Assembly (NCBI GenBank): GCA_030704615.1
Contig: CM060731.1
Location: 62,540,756 to 62,604,755 of the forward strand
Origin: Takakia lepidozioides
Taxonomy: Eukaryota > Streptophyta > Takakiopsida > Takakiales > Takakiaceae
Direction: 5' to 3'
Length of the DNA stretch: 64,000 nt
The notes beneath the pieces are model-generated. The model did no database searches, was not told the origin of the DNA, and saw only the letters and a list, made by a program, of their open reading frames with translations. Shown in pieces: positions 1-11,413 of the stretch (the first letter of the stretch is position 1; every line of letters starts with the position of its first letter). Made by a program: the position numbers and the translations under genes.

Positions 1-1117
1 TAATCAATATTAATCCGAAATCCCGGCCAGATAATTCCACGTGGAAGAATTGATATGTTGAACTGATTTGTTCACATGAGGTTGAAGATACATTCAATTA
101 AAATCTAATCTAATTATATATGTATATATATGTACATAGTTTTGCATATATGTATATATATATGCATATATCCTGAAAGTTTATTTTACCCAAGAACATG
201 ATTAGACAGGCTTTACTTACACCAGGTTTTGAGTAGTGTTTTTATTATTTTCCTATCCTCATAAACTATTCTTATCGTAAGCAAATGACGTGCAGTTGTT
301 CCTAAACTTTAAAGGATCATATCGTGCACCCAGGCATCATGCTTAAAATTTGCTCAAATAACATAAAATCATATATTAATAGACGCACAATGGCTAACTA
401 GCTTATATATGTATATGTATGTTCTTGTGCAGAGTAAAGGAGTGCGCCTTGGACTAGAGGGTAAAGCATATTCAGAAAATGTGATTGGCAAGATTGGTGG
501 TACTTTCAACATCTTTAGGGCTCTGCCCCTTTTACAATTAAAAATAACTTGAATGTACTCTAACTATATATAAACAAGTAACATGGTTTTGCATTTTTGA
601 TAAATAATAATCCTAAATAATAATAATCTCCTCAACTAGTTCACGAAGGAGTTCACCTCCTGCTGAATGGTTTCTCATCCTACTGGATGGTATTTCTTTT
701 CATATTTGTCTCTTGGCTCGTCCTAACCATGTTGGTGTGTATGCTTTATGGGCCCACGGGGATTTTATTTTTTTCCCCATCATCAATAAATATCGAGGGC
801 TTCCATCCTTTTCAAAAATAATAAAAATAATAATGATAATAATAATATGATCTATCATATATATTCAAGACTGGATACAAACATTCCGATCACATATTTG
901 TAATGTTATGTTTTATATTTATCGTTATATAATCATGCATTTTAGTTACACATATATTCAAAGTAAGAAACAATATGATTTTTTGAAATGGATTGATTGA
1001 CAGCCATATCGATGGCGGGCTATTTGTTCATATATGATAATACAAATGACCGCATTGGATGGATGGATAGTCCATCTTGTGACCATATTACACAACGAAA
1101 TGGGAATCCAAAAGGAA
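1..1117. other. AT-rich non-coding flank
   Basis: No supported gene. The stretch is AT-rich with runs of alternating ATATGT/TATATA (about 115-175 and 400-420) and ATAATAATA runs (about 600-630 and 825-850). Short open frames here are chance. It ends abruptly where the gypsy ORF3 similarity begins, which I interpret as one breakpoint of an inversion. Confidence 0.6.
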
Positions 1118-2623
1118 TAAACTCTCAGGGGAACCACAAGCAACTTGGTGGATAACAGCCTTATGCAGGTCTGGTTAGCACAAGGGCCAGTAGAGGGCAA
1201 AGCACCACGAAAGCTCACCCAAAGCGAGATGAATGAGCTCAAGTTGCAGATGCAAAACATTGCCACAACTACTATAGACAATGTCTATAGTAGGATAGCA
1301 GAGTTACAAGAGGATGTAGACGGACTGCAGACTCAAGTGGAAGACCTCACTTCAAACATCGACAAAAGAGTCTATATCCCTCAGGAACAGCTAATGGCTT
1401 CTTATTTACAAGCCAGAACTTTGGCTTTTCAGTCTTCACAGGAGGTGCATGAGATGCCAATGATACAAGAGCCAGTACCACCACCACCACAACAAGTCAC
1501 TGTACCAGTAGCTGAACCTGTGGTTACTACAACCACACCACAGCCACCACAGCCGGAGGTATGGGGCAATGCCGCTTTTAACCCACCTAAAACTCCAGCT
1601 GCAAGGGAGTACAGTATGGCTATGATTATGCCCTTCAACCAAATTCCCATCATGTTGGATTTGGCTTGGAAAGAATTTAGTCCTCCGCAGTCATTCGCAC
1701 ATTACTACCAAATCATGCGTATTTGGCTGCCAGTGGCAACTAGGACTAAAGTTCTTCCGAACAATCGACATGTTGAAGATCATCACTTTGCACAATACTG
1801 GCACGAGGCAGGTACCATGTTGAGGGAATTGATTGCTTTCCAGGTTGTACATGGACTCATTTATACCAAGACCAAGGAGGTAGCAAGTATTGTCATGGGA
1901 TGCGGGTTATACTACGCTGCTTGTTTTCTGGTACGTTACCACATTGAGCAACAAAAGATGCAAACACGCTTTCTGAGTTATTCCAGTGGAGATCATTGGG
2001 TATTACCTTCGGTGCCACCTCATATGTATCTATATGACCCAAAAGTTATGATGCAAAAGGATTCTCAAATTCGTTCATGGTTTCAAGCGGTCTGGAACCA
2101 TTTGTCAACACAGAAATTCGGCATTGATGACATTTTCTATAAGGGACATGTGGCATGGAAATACTTACACGCTGCACCAGTAATTGGTACCCCACTCACC
2201 TGGACAGACAATGAGCTCAGTGTCTACACCAATTTTGCTGTTCAGCGGTTACACCAAGTTGTAAAATACAAACTTCCAGACATGGTAGGACAGCATTGTA
2301 TGCCCCAGATGCTTCCACAAAAAGTTCGAAAATTAAAACACCTGAGAGGCGATGAGGATTCTGATACAACTGTTTCTTCACCGAATTCTTTTGACATGGG
2401 AGAAGACTATGCAGTTCAGATGGCAGAGAAGAAGCGACGGGGGTCTCCTATGCCGGAAAGGTTACCTCGATATCAGCCTCCAGATGGCCTCACTTATCCA
2501 GGTAGTGATCAACCATCTCCGTCAACCACAGACAGACCTCAGGCTCGTACACACAGTCCGCCACGAAACTCTCAACGTCAAAAAGGTGCTCACTCACAAA
2601 GGTTTGCTAGTCGAAATCAGTAA
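1118..2623 (+). CDS. Gypsy A ORF3, C-terminal half (3' part of a split element)
   Basis: A frame open from about 1127, without an obvious ATG at its 5' end, codes for roughly 490 residues of the extra ORF that this gypsy family carries downstream of integrase. It matches the reverse-strand copy at 50514-52195 in order and spacing: a TTIDNVYSRIAELQ coiled-coil stretch, a proline/threonine-rich linker (residues about 110-140), a conserved block with FNPPKTPAA and MPFNQIPIMLDLAWKEFSPP, then a basic, serine-rich tail. The upstream half is not adjacent; it lies reversed at 23840-25884. The stop is followed within 40 bases by a polypurine tract and an LTR, so this is the 3' end of an element. The function of the protein is unknown. 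Its place between pol and the 3' LTR is the env position, but I see no signal peptide or membrane segment. The frame is intact, unlike the copy at 50514-54195. Confidence 0.75.
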
Positions 2624-2640
2624 ACCGTGAGGACACGGCT

Positions 2641-2660
2641 TTTTGAGGGGGAAGGGGTAA
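2641..2660 (+). promoter_or_regulatory. Polypurine tract of gypsy A
   Basis: A G-rich purine stretch (GAGGGGGAAGGGG then TAA) lies immediately before the TGTTAG start of the LTR. This is the expected position of the primer for plus-strand DNA synthesis in an LTR retrotransposon and fixes 2661 as the LTR start. Confidence 0.75.
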
Positions 2661-3790
2661 TGTTAGAGGACTGTCGGGGACTTAGACACTTATACGGGAT
2701 CTGTAGGGTACCCTTAGGGGTTGTAGAGGGGGGTTACACAGCCCGTCACAGCCGTCACAGTCGTCACAGCAGTCACAGCCGACACAGCCGACACAGCCAA
2801 CACAGCCCGTCACAGCCGACACAGCCGACACAGCCAACACAGTCCGTCACAGCAGACACAGTCGTCACAGCCAACACAGCCCGTCACAGTCGTCACAGCC
2901 GACACAGCCCGGCACAGCCACACAGCCAGTCACAGCCCGACACAGCCAAAACACAGTCGCACAGTCAGTCACAGCCCGTCACAGTTTCACACAGCCAACA
3001 CAGCCCGTCACAGTCGTCACAGCCGACACAGCACAGCCACACAGCCAGTCACAGCCCGCACAGCCACACAGCCAGTCACAGCCCGACACAGCCAAACACA
3101 GTCGCACAGCCAGTCACAGCCCGTCACAGTTTCACACAGCCAGTCACAGCTTGACACAGCTGTCACGATCATAGGGAACGAAGAGTAGGACAGGGAACGA
3201 CTGTGGGGAACAACACCTGCGAAGGGAACATGTTAGTTCACAGACGACGGTTAGTGAGGGAAACGGTTAGAACCACGGATAGGAAGATAAAGGGAGAAAC
3301 GGGGAATGGAGGGATATCATTCGGAGGAGGACTTCTTGGTCATGGAGGAGAGGGGATCGGGCAGAGATGAAGAACGGAAGTGAAGATAGAGAGATGATGA
3401 GTAGATGCTTGATATATGCAAGGCTGTAATGATATTGTAGAGTAGATTAGAGACACAATGGCTTCGGCCTGATACCTGATAAATCATAATCAGATACTTT
3501 TACGATACAATCACACTGTGTAGAGAGATCTGAGTGAAGCTGTGGAATGAATGGATGAGTTGATGGAATCCAATAGATTGATAAAGCAAACTGATACTTA
3601 ATTATCAATGGTAAGATAGCTAACATGAATACCAAAAGGGAAACAAATAGGAAACACCCCCATGATACACTAGCTGTAGGTCATGACTGATTGTTCTGCG
3701 CGGGCTGAGTACTTAGAGATTTCCAACTCTTCAATCTTGGAGTTTCCGCCTCGAATAGCGAAGGGATGGGTGAGTAAAAGCCACGCGACA
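2661..3790 (+). mobile_element. 3' LTR of gypsy A
   Basis: A 1130-base LTR from TGTTAGAGGACTGTC to CCACGCGACA, with TG...CA ends. Two further copies occur at 43095-44182 (+) and 46524-47497 (-). It follows a polypurine tract. The five bases after it are AGGGG, and the same five bases precede, on the minus strand, the LTR at 46524-47497, so I pair these two as the ends of one element. Compared with the other two copies it lacks about 46 bases just after GGTACCCTTA. It contains the CACAGCC minisatellite in its 5' third and a unique 3' part of about 620 bases. Confidence 0.85.
2731..3158 (+). repeat. CACAGCC/CACAGTC minisatellite inside the LTR
   Basis: About forty imperfect units of roughly 10 bases (for example GTCACAGCCG, ACACAGCCAA) make up this stretch. 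The same array sits in the other two LTR copies with different lengths (43210-43555; 47150-47375 reversed). Long open frames with RHSRHS or HSQSQP repeats are by-products of the repeat and are not genes. Confidence 0.9.
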
Positions 3791-4395
3791 AGGGGATCGA
3801 TGGCGGGTGGAGCGGCACGTGGCCTGTCAGGGTCATCGGCCCTTCATCCGTCCATCATCCATCCCCTACGTGGGAGGATGAGGGGCCGATGACCCACATC
3901 ATCCATTGTTTGTGAGGTTGGATGGATACGCAGGGGATCGGGCATGGAAGATCGTAACATCCTGCCACGAACTCGCACACTCGTTCTTGTTGTCTCGTTC
4001 TTGCGGCTCTTTGTTGTCCAATGTTGCGGAGGTGACTTCGCACGCATGCGGCTGTTCTTCTTGTTTAGGGCGATTTTAATGACGATGAAGGGTGTGCCTA
4101 AACATGAGAGGGCTGGCGGGGCTCTGCAGCCACCATCGTGCATATGCTTCCACTATTTTCGCCTTCGTTTTGTGCTGACGTGCTTAACAGCACGTGGCGG
4201 GCGATTAGGGGTGGGGGATCACTGCCGGTCCGGAGGGGGATCAAGCCAGGTCGGGGGAGCGGCGATGTCTCGGGGGATCGCGCCGTGGATGGGAAGAGGG
4301 GATCGACGACGGGGGGGGGGGGGGGCGGGCCACGGGGCGATGGACGCGTCATGGGGCCTTCATCTGGCTGTCATCCATCCCCTGCACAGACAAGG
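3791..4395. repeat. G-rich MULE-like repeat, with an uninterrupted paralogue of the gypsy A insertion site
   Basis: The sequence starts AGGGGATCGATGGCGGG directly after the LTR. A second copy of the same repeat at about 4193-4383 reads through the equivalent point without an LTR: GATGGGAAGAGGGG continues straight into ATCGACGACGGGG. Its left part matches, base for base in long runs, the reverse complement of 47498-47620, which flanks the other end of gypsy A. A run of about 17 G occurs at 4309-4326, mirrored by a C run at 47627-47645. I see no gene. It probably derives from the MULE whose transposase pieces lie at 48058-50110. Confidence 0.7.
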
Positions 4396-4598
4396 TTGGC
4401 TTTTGGTCATAGACGTTTATCTTCAAGTTCACCCATTTAGTAGGCTACCATGTGGGCAGGGAGAGAGAGAAAATGTGCTCATGTAGTCTCTGAACAACTA
4501 CTCCAGAACAATTTCAAGGGAACAGTCAACCCCATCATCTAAGGAATCTGCATTGTCCTGGAGCAACGTCCAATTGGCATCTATTAGTCGACAGCCCT

Positions 4599-5036
4599 TC
4601 ATGTACATTTTCCCTCCTTGGGATTATACAAACCTTCTGCAAAATACACGAGCAGAGTTTCAACAGAAAACCCAGCTGGTGTAATCTTCAAGTGAGCTCC
4701 CACTTTGAAATATTCTGGTTGCTTGCTTGGGTGGCGTGCACTTGAGCGAGCATTCGCTTTTAATGGCATCATCCATTGTCCCTCTGGAACCATGGTAAAA
4801 TTACTCTCCTCCCTCCAATTTATTGTCATGTGGCCCTCAAGTGCAATCACACTAAAGCTCAGATAATCCAACCTGGACTGCTGCTTCTGTTGTGGAAGCA
4901 GGAGTGAGTCAACTGAAAGATCTCTGCTTAAGATGTTGTAATCATCAAGTCCATGGAGAGCAGGGTAACGAAACACTGCCCATTTTCTCAGGGCTGAGTA
5001 ACCAAAGGAAACAACAAGGGTTTGTGGTATGAGCAC
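4599..5036 (-). CDS. Unrecognised 145-codon open frame
   Basis: An open frame of average composition on the minus strand, with no repeat character. I do not recognise the protein. It has no obvious membrane segment or metal-binding motif; its middle part (DYLSFSVIALEGHMT) and end (VETLLVYFAEGLYNPKEG) look like a folded domain rather than random sequence. No ATG is convincing. A LINE fragment lies directly beyond its 5' end, so it may be an exon or a gene relic. Confidence 0.3.
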   Translation of the reverse strand: MLIPQTLVVSFGYSALRKWAVFRYPALHGLDDYNILSRDLSVDSLLLPQQKQQSRLDYLSFSVIALEGHMTINWREESNFTMVPEGQWMMPLKANARSSARHPSKQPEYFKVGAHLKITPAGFSVETLLVYFAEGLYNPKEGKCT

Positions 5037-5089
5037 AGTATTTGGCTAAAACTGAAACTGAAGGGCGGCGTGAATACACAGGACCTCTT

Positions 5090-5400
5090 TGTGGGTTGTG
5101 TTTACCAACTTTGAAAGTCTCGAGGCTGAGCCAAAAGCCCAGGCCCTTTTGGGGCTTAGTTATTGGGTAAACCACACACATCAGATTGAAGAATTGACCC
5201 TGCTAGATGTGTCTAAAGTCATGTTGGATGCTCGAAGACTGGCTGATGGGAGAGATCCAGGAATTAATGTGGGCGTTGAAGTTAGGCATAAAACTCCATG
5301 AACTTCTTCCAGTCTATGACATGGGTAAGGACATTAAGGATGACCTGAAGGGCCTACCTACTCTCAGCACTAGACTGAAATTTAAACTTTGAGGCTGAGC
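5090..5400 (+). pseudogene. LINE fragment, C-terminal part
   Basis: Two blocks match the C-terminal part of the LINE at 15720-17359: NFESLEAEPKAQAL with a following NHTHQIEE (5098-5190) and DMGKDIKDDLKGLPTL with TRLKFKL (5315-5395). The two blocks are in the opposite order to the intact copy, so this is a rearranged, decayed scrap. It has no coding capacity of its own. Confidence 0.65.
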
Positions 5401-6284
5401 CTAAAGCCGTGGTCCTGTTGGAGTATAATTGCTGGGCAGCTCACACACAGCAAGTTGATGTTGTTGCCGGCTCACAAGTACTTCATGGACCCAATGGACC
5501 CAAGACGACGTACACACACACACACACACACAATATGGCCAGAGTCCCCTAACCACTGGGAAGCTTCTCTAAGATAAGAGTCTACACAATTAGAATAGAA
5601 ATTGACTACATTTCTGACATATTCTAGGTCAACAATGACCAGAAACAGGCTCGTGAATGCAACCAACCCCTTACTACAGAAAGATACAGTAAGTGTACTT
5701 TGGGATGAGCCTCCAACGATCGAGCTAGCTGGAGGGCAGTCTTGTTCTGCTGCCTGACCTGAAGGTCCAGAGTCTTCAATCCTTGTAGAATGAGATATGC
5801 TGCATCCTGTTTACAGATTCACATATAGTCTTCCACTTAGAAAGCTGATTAAACAAGTGCTACCAACTGCTAACATTGGTCCAAGATATGACCTCATGAG
5901 AACATGGACATGACAAACACAAACCACAGACTTTCTATAGCTTTACATAAAAAGGGTCTATTGTCAGAACCAAAAACACTAGGATCTTACACCAGATTTG
6001 GACCTGACAATGCCATTTCATAACTCCATCCGTCAACCCCTGATCAAAACTGTTCCGCTGACCTGCCCATATGACTCTATGAAACTCTAGATGTTCTCAC
6101 AAGGAATAAGGTTTGAGTGGCAAGGCAATCAGAGCAGAATGTTCATCTGCAACAATGGATTTTCATGGAAGTCAACACATCAAGCTCGATTCCCAAACAC
6201 TGTATTAGCACTCCCTAAATCTCCACAGGCCTCTGCATTGAGTGCAAAAAGGAGTCCAGGTGACAAGGGACGTACTGCGTCAAG
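5401..6284. other. Non-coding stretch with a CA microsatellite
   Basis: Contains an (AC)n run at about 5510-5532. Otherwise no supported gene. This stretch may hold introns or lost exons of the cystathionine gamma-synthase fragment immediately to the right, but no further exon could be matched. Confidence 0.5.
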
Positions 6285-6872
6285 CACACCACCCAAGATG
6301 TTGTGCAGTGCTTGAACAACAGCAATACATTTCTTGGACCCACTCAGGCTGCCTGCCAAGACCTGTTCCAATGTACCATTAATACCAATGGTACTCTTCC
6401 AGCTTTCATTCGATCAGCTGTGCATTGCTGTCCTCCCAACTTTTCAAATATCACATCCTGGGCTTTGAGATGAAGTCCCAAAAGATAGACAGGATACCAC
6501 ATTGGAAATAGAAGAGGTATAATATATTAGACCCTTTTTGTTGTCAACATCTGTCCATGTTTGGTTTGGGTTTGAGAGGCTTCGAGCAGCCTCTCAATCT
6601 TTGATCAGGGTTAAAAGATAGATGGAACTTGTAATCTCAGGAGATAGAACTGAGGGTTCTTCACTCACGTCATTGTGGCCGGCAAGATATTTGGTTGCTG
6701 AATGTAGCACAAGATCTTCCCCTAAGGCCAATGCCTGCTGGTTGACAGGGGTTGCAAATGAGCCATCAATGCAAACCAGTGCCCCATGGCTATGGCACAG
6801 CTTTGAAACCATTTCAATGTCGATACACCGCAAATAGGGGTTGGTGGGAGACTCAGAAAAAAATAATGATAC
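6285..6872 (-). pseudogene. CGS1-like: Cystathionine gamma-synthase gene fragment (two exons)
   Basis: Two exon-like blocks of a plant cystathionine gamma-synthase, the PLP enzyme that joins O-phosphohomoserine and cysteine in the first committed step of methionine synthesis in plastids. Exon one (6872-6669) reads FFSESPTNPYLRC, then LVCIDGSFATPVNQQALALG and the PLP-lysine block LHSATKYLAGHND. It ends at a GTGAGT donor. Exon two (6362-6285) begins after an ACAG acceptor with VLAGSLSGSKK and ends at QALHNILGGVLDA. The junction GHND/VLAGS is the natural continuation of the family. The catalytic lysine is kept. Sequence on both sides does not continue the protein, which should be some 400 residues, so this is a truncated gene copy rather than a working gene. 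The exon structure argues against a processed pseudogene. Confidence 0.8.
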
Positions 6873-7146
6873 CTGAACCCAGCTTGCGCGGCCTTTTGAC
6901 GTTCCTCACAAAATGCTTCGTAGGTAGAGCAGGTCACTGACTCCCAGATGCACAGCATCAAAAGCTGCACTCACTCAACATTCCCTATACACCCTAGCAA
7001 TGCCCTACAATTGGCTGACCCTCCTAGACCTCACAGTGGGGTTTGCACCCACCACGATGTAAGCTCCCAAAAATCGTCAGCTTTCCCCCGTGAACCCACA
7101 GGGGCATTGAGAGCTGGTATTGACATCATACTATAAATCATAATGT

Positions 7147-8920
7147 TCAGCCCCAATATAGTGACGTACATTTACTTGAAGGTACAAAAAAGAAGAATGA
7201 AAAGAGAGAAGTACAAGAGCCAAAAAGAAGGGGAGTGGAGGGAGGGCATTGTACAACCAAAGTGATTTTTGAGGCCCTGAGCTCCACTTTCTGCTTGTGA
7301 CAGCCTTCATCCACTAGGCCCACATGGCTACATGGAGAGAGAACATACAAAGTTGATATGATCTGGCTTCAAGCCTTCCTGTTTCAGTTGTTCAAGCCTC
7401 CCTAGCACAGCCATGCTGACCATATCCTGCGATCATTGCATTCCATGACACCAGATTTCGTTGAGCCATATATACTATACTTGCATCCTCTACACTACCA
7501 CATTTGGCATACATATCAGCAAGGGCCACCCCCAGAACGGCATCTGGCGCAATCCCAGGTTGCTTGATGTGAGAATGTACCATTTTGCCTATGGCTGCCA
7601 GGGCTGGCACAGGCATTGAGAACGCAGATGTATGTGACCATGTCAGGCATCACCCCTTTCTCTATCATTTGCTTATACATCTCGAAAGCCTCATAGCAAA
7701 CCCATGCTGAGTATATCCTGCAAACATCGCACTCCATGACACAACATCTCGTTGAGCCATGTTGTCGAAAACTTGAGGTGCCTCCTTGACATGTATGCTA
7801 AATATGTCAAGGAGGCACCACATTTAGCATACATGTCAGCAAGGGCTGTCTCCACCATTATATCTGGCACTATATTCCAGTTTTGTTGATGTCACCATGA
7901 ACCTCTTGTCCTTTATCCAGAGCTCCCAGGCTGGAACATGCATTGAGAACAGATATGAAGGTGACCTTGTCAGGTGTCACCCCTTCCAGTATCATTTGCT
8001 CATACATCTTGAAAGCACCGCCCCAACCATGGTGACCATATCCTGTGATCGTTGTACTCCAAGAGACCACATCACGTGCATCCTTTGTACTCCCCCATTT
8101 GGCATACATGTCAGTAAGGGCAGTCTCCAGCATGCTATCTGCTGCAATTCCAATTTTGATGATATGAGCATGAACCTCTTTGCCCTGTTCCAGGACCCCT
8201 AGCTGGCTGGCACACACACATTGAGCATGCAAATGAAACTGACCCTGTCGGGTGTCACCCGCTCCTCTATCATTTGTTCGTATGTCTTGAACGCATCCCT
8301 ATCAAACCCATATCCTGCAATCAATGCGCACCATGAGAAAACAGCCGTTGAGCCATATTGTTGAACACTAGTCATGAGTATTTCATGCTCCTGCATTTGG
8401 CATACATGTCAACAAGGGATGTCTCGAGTATGATATCTTGCACGATTCCAGATTTGACAATGTCAGCACAGACCTCTTTGCCCTTTTCCAGGCCTCCTCA
8501 GTTGCTACATGCATGGAGAATGCAAGTGAACGTGACCCTGTCAGGAGTCACCCCTTTCTGTCGCATTTGCTCATAAATTTCAAGAGCCTCCATAGAACAA
8601 CCATGCTGAGCATATCCTCCGGTAATTTGCTCCATGCGACCACATCTCAATTAGCCTCTTGTTGAGAACTTGCCACACTGAGCATATCCTATGATCATGG
8701 CATTCCATGAGACCACATTTCGTAGAGCTATATTTACAAACACTTGTTGACGTATGGTGCAATTCCAGATTCGATTATTTCCGCGCGGACCTCTCTGACC
8801 TTCCAGGGATTGTAAGCTGGCACATGCATTGAGAACACGAATGAATGTCAGGCTTGACCCCTTCCCGGTGCATTTGATGATAGATATCAAAAGCCTCTCT
8901 GCCACGACCATGCTGAGCAT
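7147..8920 (-). pseudogene. PPR (PLS class) pseudogene
   Basis: Running right to left, the minus strand carries a string of broken PPR motifs in several frames: a VSWNAMIIGYAQ block (about 8700), VSFICMLNVC (about 8235), ALTDMYAKWGSTKDA and VSWSTTITGYGHHG (about 8100-8020), FISVLNACSSLGALDKGQEVH (about 7950-7905), LADMYAKCGSVEDA (about 7510) and a final CSHVGLVDEG (about 7320). Frame changes between blocks are frequent and no frame longer than about 120 codons survives. PPR proteins bind organelle RNA, with one motif per base. The blocks closely resemble the long PPR frame at 11414-13510, so this is a decayed, opposite-strand family member. Confidence 0.85.
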
Positions 8921-10510
8921 ATCCTGCTTTATTCAACTGCACATTGTAAGCGAGAATGTTGCCAGTTGCACCGGTGTCGTTGCATCCGATCCATTCAAAG
9001 TGGGTTATCTGGGATTTGAATCTCTCCTTGACGAATTTGGTTGTGGGAGTGGATTGTAGAGCATAATGGGCTTGGAATCCTCGGACTGCAGCCAGTCCCC
9101 ATTCGGAAATGAAAAAAGGTTCTGCAGCATCACCATGTAGGATCTCCTTATGAGATCGGTGTGTGTTAAACCCCTCCCTCCGCGCTCAAGCGCATGGGAC
9201 ATCATCGTCCTTTTCCCGCGCTGCAACACACCTCTCTCCCGGTTATTTTCGGGCGTTTCATCGTGCAGGTTTCAAAACAATTGATGACAATGATGTGGGC
9301 ATGAGCATGACGATGACGTGTCTACGTTGACGTGGCGAAGATGATGTGGCACCATGACACCCTATTCCTGTTCTACGCTAAACTAATCTCCCAACTTCAA
9401 TGGTTCGCTAGAATCTCTTATGTGAGGTAGATCCTGGACCCCTCTTGGCTAGGACCTACTTTACTGAGAAGCGAAACTGATCACTTGACGACCTAGCTGC
9501 AAATGGCTCCCTAAGCATTTTACATTCTCATAACCAGACTCCTGTGAGGAATCTCTAAGAAGATGCAAGCATCAGCCCAAGATCCTGGATTTTCGTGGAA
9601 GCATTTTGTTGCAAAGACCCTACTGAGAGGCTGGGTTTGACCAGAGCAGCAAATGTCACAACTTTGTGACGGAATGAAAGAAGGTTATCAGACTACCTTG
9701 AGATCCAGTCCAACCTCTCAAGACATAGCGGAGGACGATAGATGACTTTCAAGCCCTTGTATATTAAGGACACAGCTCTGATGCAAGCTAGTGAGCCCTC
9801 AGGGAAGATTCTGCCGATGTGAAAATAGACGAGTGAAGGAGCTCAACAGTGAAGGATCTGAAGCTTGTTGCAAAAGTTTACACTAAACATGGAAAGGAAA
9901 TGAAAATGGTCCCATTAGGTGGATATCACCATGAGGATGCACTCGGTAATCTCTGGAAATGAGAGGCCCTCCTTGAGAGCATGAAAAAGATTGACACTGC
10001 TCTATTTGTATTTGGAAGACGTTAAGATGGGATTGAGAGACCCAGTGATCGAAGCATTGAGCGTTCTATAATGATACATACCGCTCTGTTGATCAGATAG
10101 TTTTCCTCTGTTATGCTCGAAAGTGACGAGAGAGAAGGAATTTACTTCAGCATATCCAAATTAGGTAGGATAGCTCAACGTAGACAACTTGGTGAGGAGT
10201 TCGAGGAATTTGAGGTTCATATCAAGAGAAAGTATTGTGACGCTCTGTAGTCTGAAGTAAGAGAAATTTTCTCAGACTTATGGGTTGGGAGCACGGTCAT
10301 ATTTCGTGGGCTTGACTCGGGGATTTGTGGTCAGATTTGTGGTTGGAGTTTCTTATGTTAGGGCAGGGCGAGAGCGAGAGAGTGTGTGGGGTTTTCACGC
10401 CTTTCCAGACTTCCTGCCTTATTCTGTCTTTTCGGAAGCAGTGGTGATGATAAGACGACTTTGAGGTCACTTTCAAAGAGTCTTGCAGTTGGGAGGAGGT
10501 GGACGAAGCC
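8921..10510. other. Gene-poor stretch
   Basis: No supported gene. From about 9240 to 10290 the sequence has the even composition of decayed transposon or gene DNA, but I could not match it to any domain. Confidence 0.5.
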
Positions 10511-10570
10511 ATGGCAGGCAGGTGCATAACCTTGGCTCTTCTCAAGTCACGCCTGCTATCCCGCTCGCAA
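10511..10570 (+). CDS. Candidate first exon with organelle transit peptide
   Basis: An ATG in a reasonable context (GCCATGG) starts MAGRCITLALLKSR, a basic stretch without acidic residues, as in mitochondrial or plastid targeting peptides. It is followed by a GTAAGC donor at 10571. It lies some 840 bases upstream of the PPR frame, which itself lacks a start ATG. I infer that it may be exon 1 of that gene, but the phase does not match the best acceptor (11414), so the link is uncertain. Confidence 0.3.
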
Positions 10571-11413
10571 GTAAGCACGAACTCAAGTTCTAGTTTTATT
10601 TTTGTTCTCATTTACTCTGCCTTCAATTCCTCATCACCTTGTCCTGATATCAACTGCAGTGCCTTACTTTCCGACGTGTATACTGCGGATGCCCCACCCA
10701 ATATCTCTAGATGACAGAACTTTAAACAACCACCACAGTAACTGTCGTATCTCATAGTCCTGTAGAGTTGGGCAAAAATGGTTGCGGTCTGAAGTGATAA
10801 GAGGGAAAAATGGGGTTGCTCGTGGACGCATGGGCTGCCAGAGGCAGAAAGCAGAGTAACAGAAATTCTTCCAATGTGCAGGTCCACCCAGGTGGAAGGC
10901 AGAGCATGGAGCTATCCCTTAGAGCATTTTCAAGTCCATCGACTATGACCAATGGTATGTCACTTGTCCTTAGCTGTCAGGCAATTTTCTTTCTGACGTC
11001 AAGTTCCATTAGTGGATGGTATAGAGTAGATATTTTTTGCTCTTCTCCTGATCAGCTTCTCCTCTCCTCCCCTTTGCTGTTCCGTCCAAATGGATATCCA
11101 TCACCATTCCTGCACTTGATTTTGCATGGTTAGCATGCTGCCTCATCCCTGATGTTGTGGCAATGTTTGCCAGGGTTTCTTCCCAATCTGTCAGAGCAAG
11201 CAACTATGCAGCCTGCAGAAATTGCAGATTAAGGTCCAAAAGGTTGAGCATTTTTGCTCGCTGCTGAGCTCCCTGCTTAATGTGGATGTGTAGTCACTGC
11301 AGACATGATACCTCTTGATGTGGTCCTCCAATTCCCCTGCAAGCCCCTGCAGTGTTATCTGCAACAGCTGAAAATTGGCATGTGCTGAATTTTCTCTTTG
11401 TTTGCTTGAGGCA

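Noticed and set aside
2627-3154. Open frame with RHSRHSSHSRHS repeats
   Set aside because: It is a translation of the CACAGCC array inside an LTR.
2731-3158. CRISPR-like array
   Set aside because: Units are about 10 bases, contiguous and without unique spacers, in a plant LTR; this is a minisatellite.
4098-4352. Proline-rich minus-strand frame
   Set aside because: A translation of the G-rich repeat and G run; no support.
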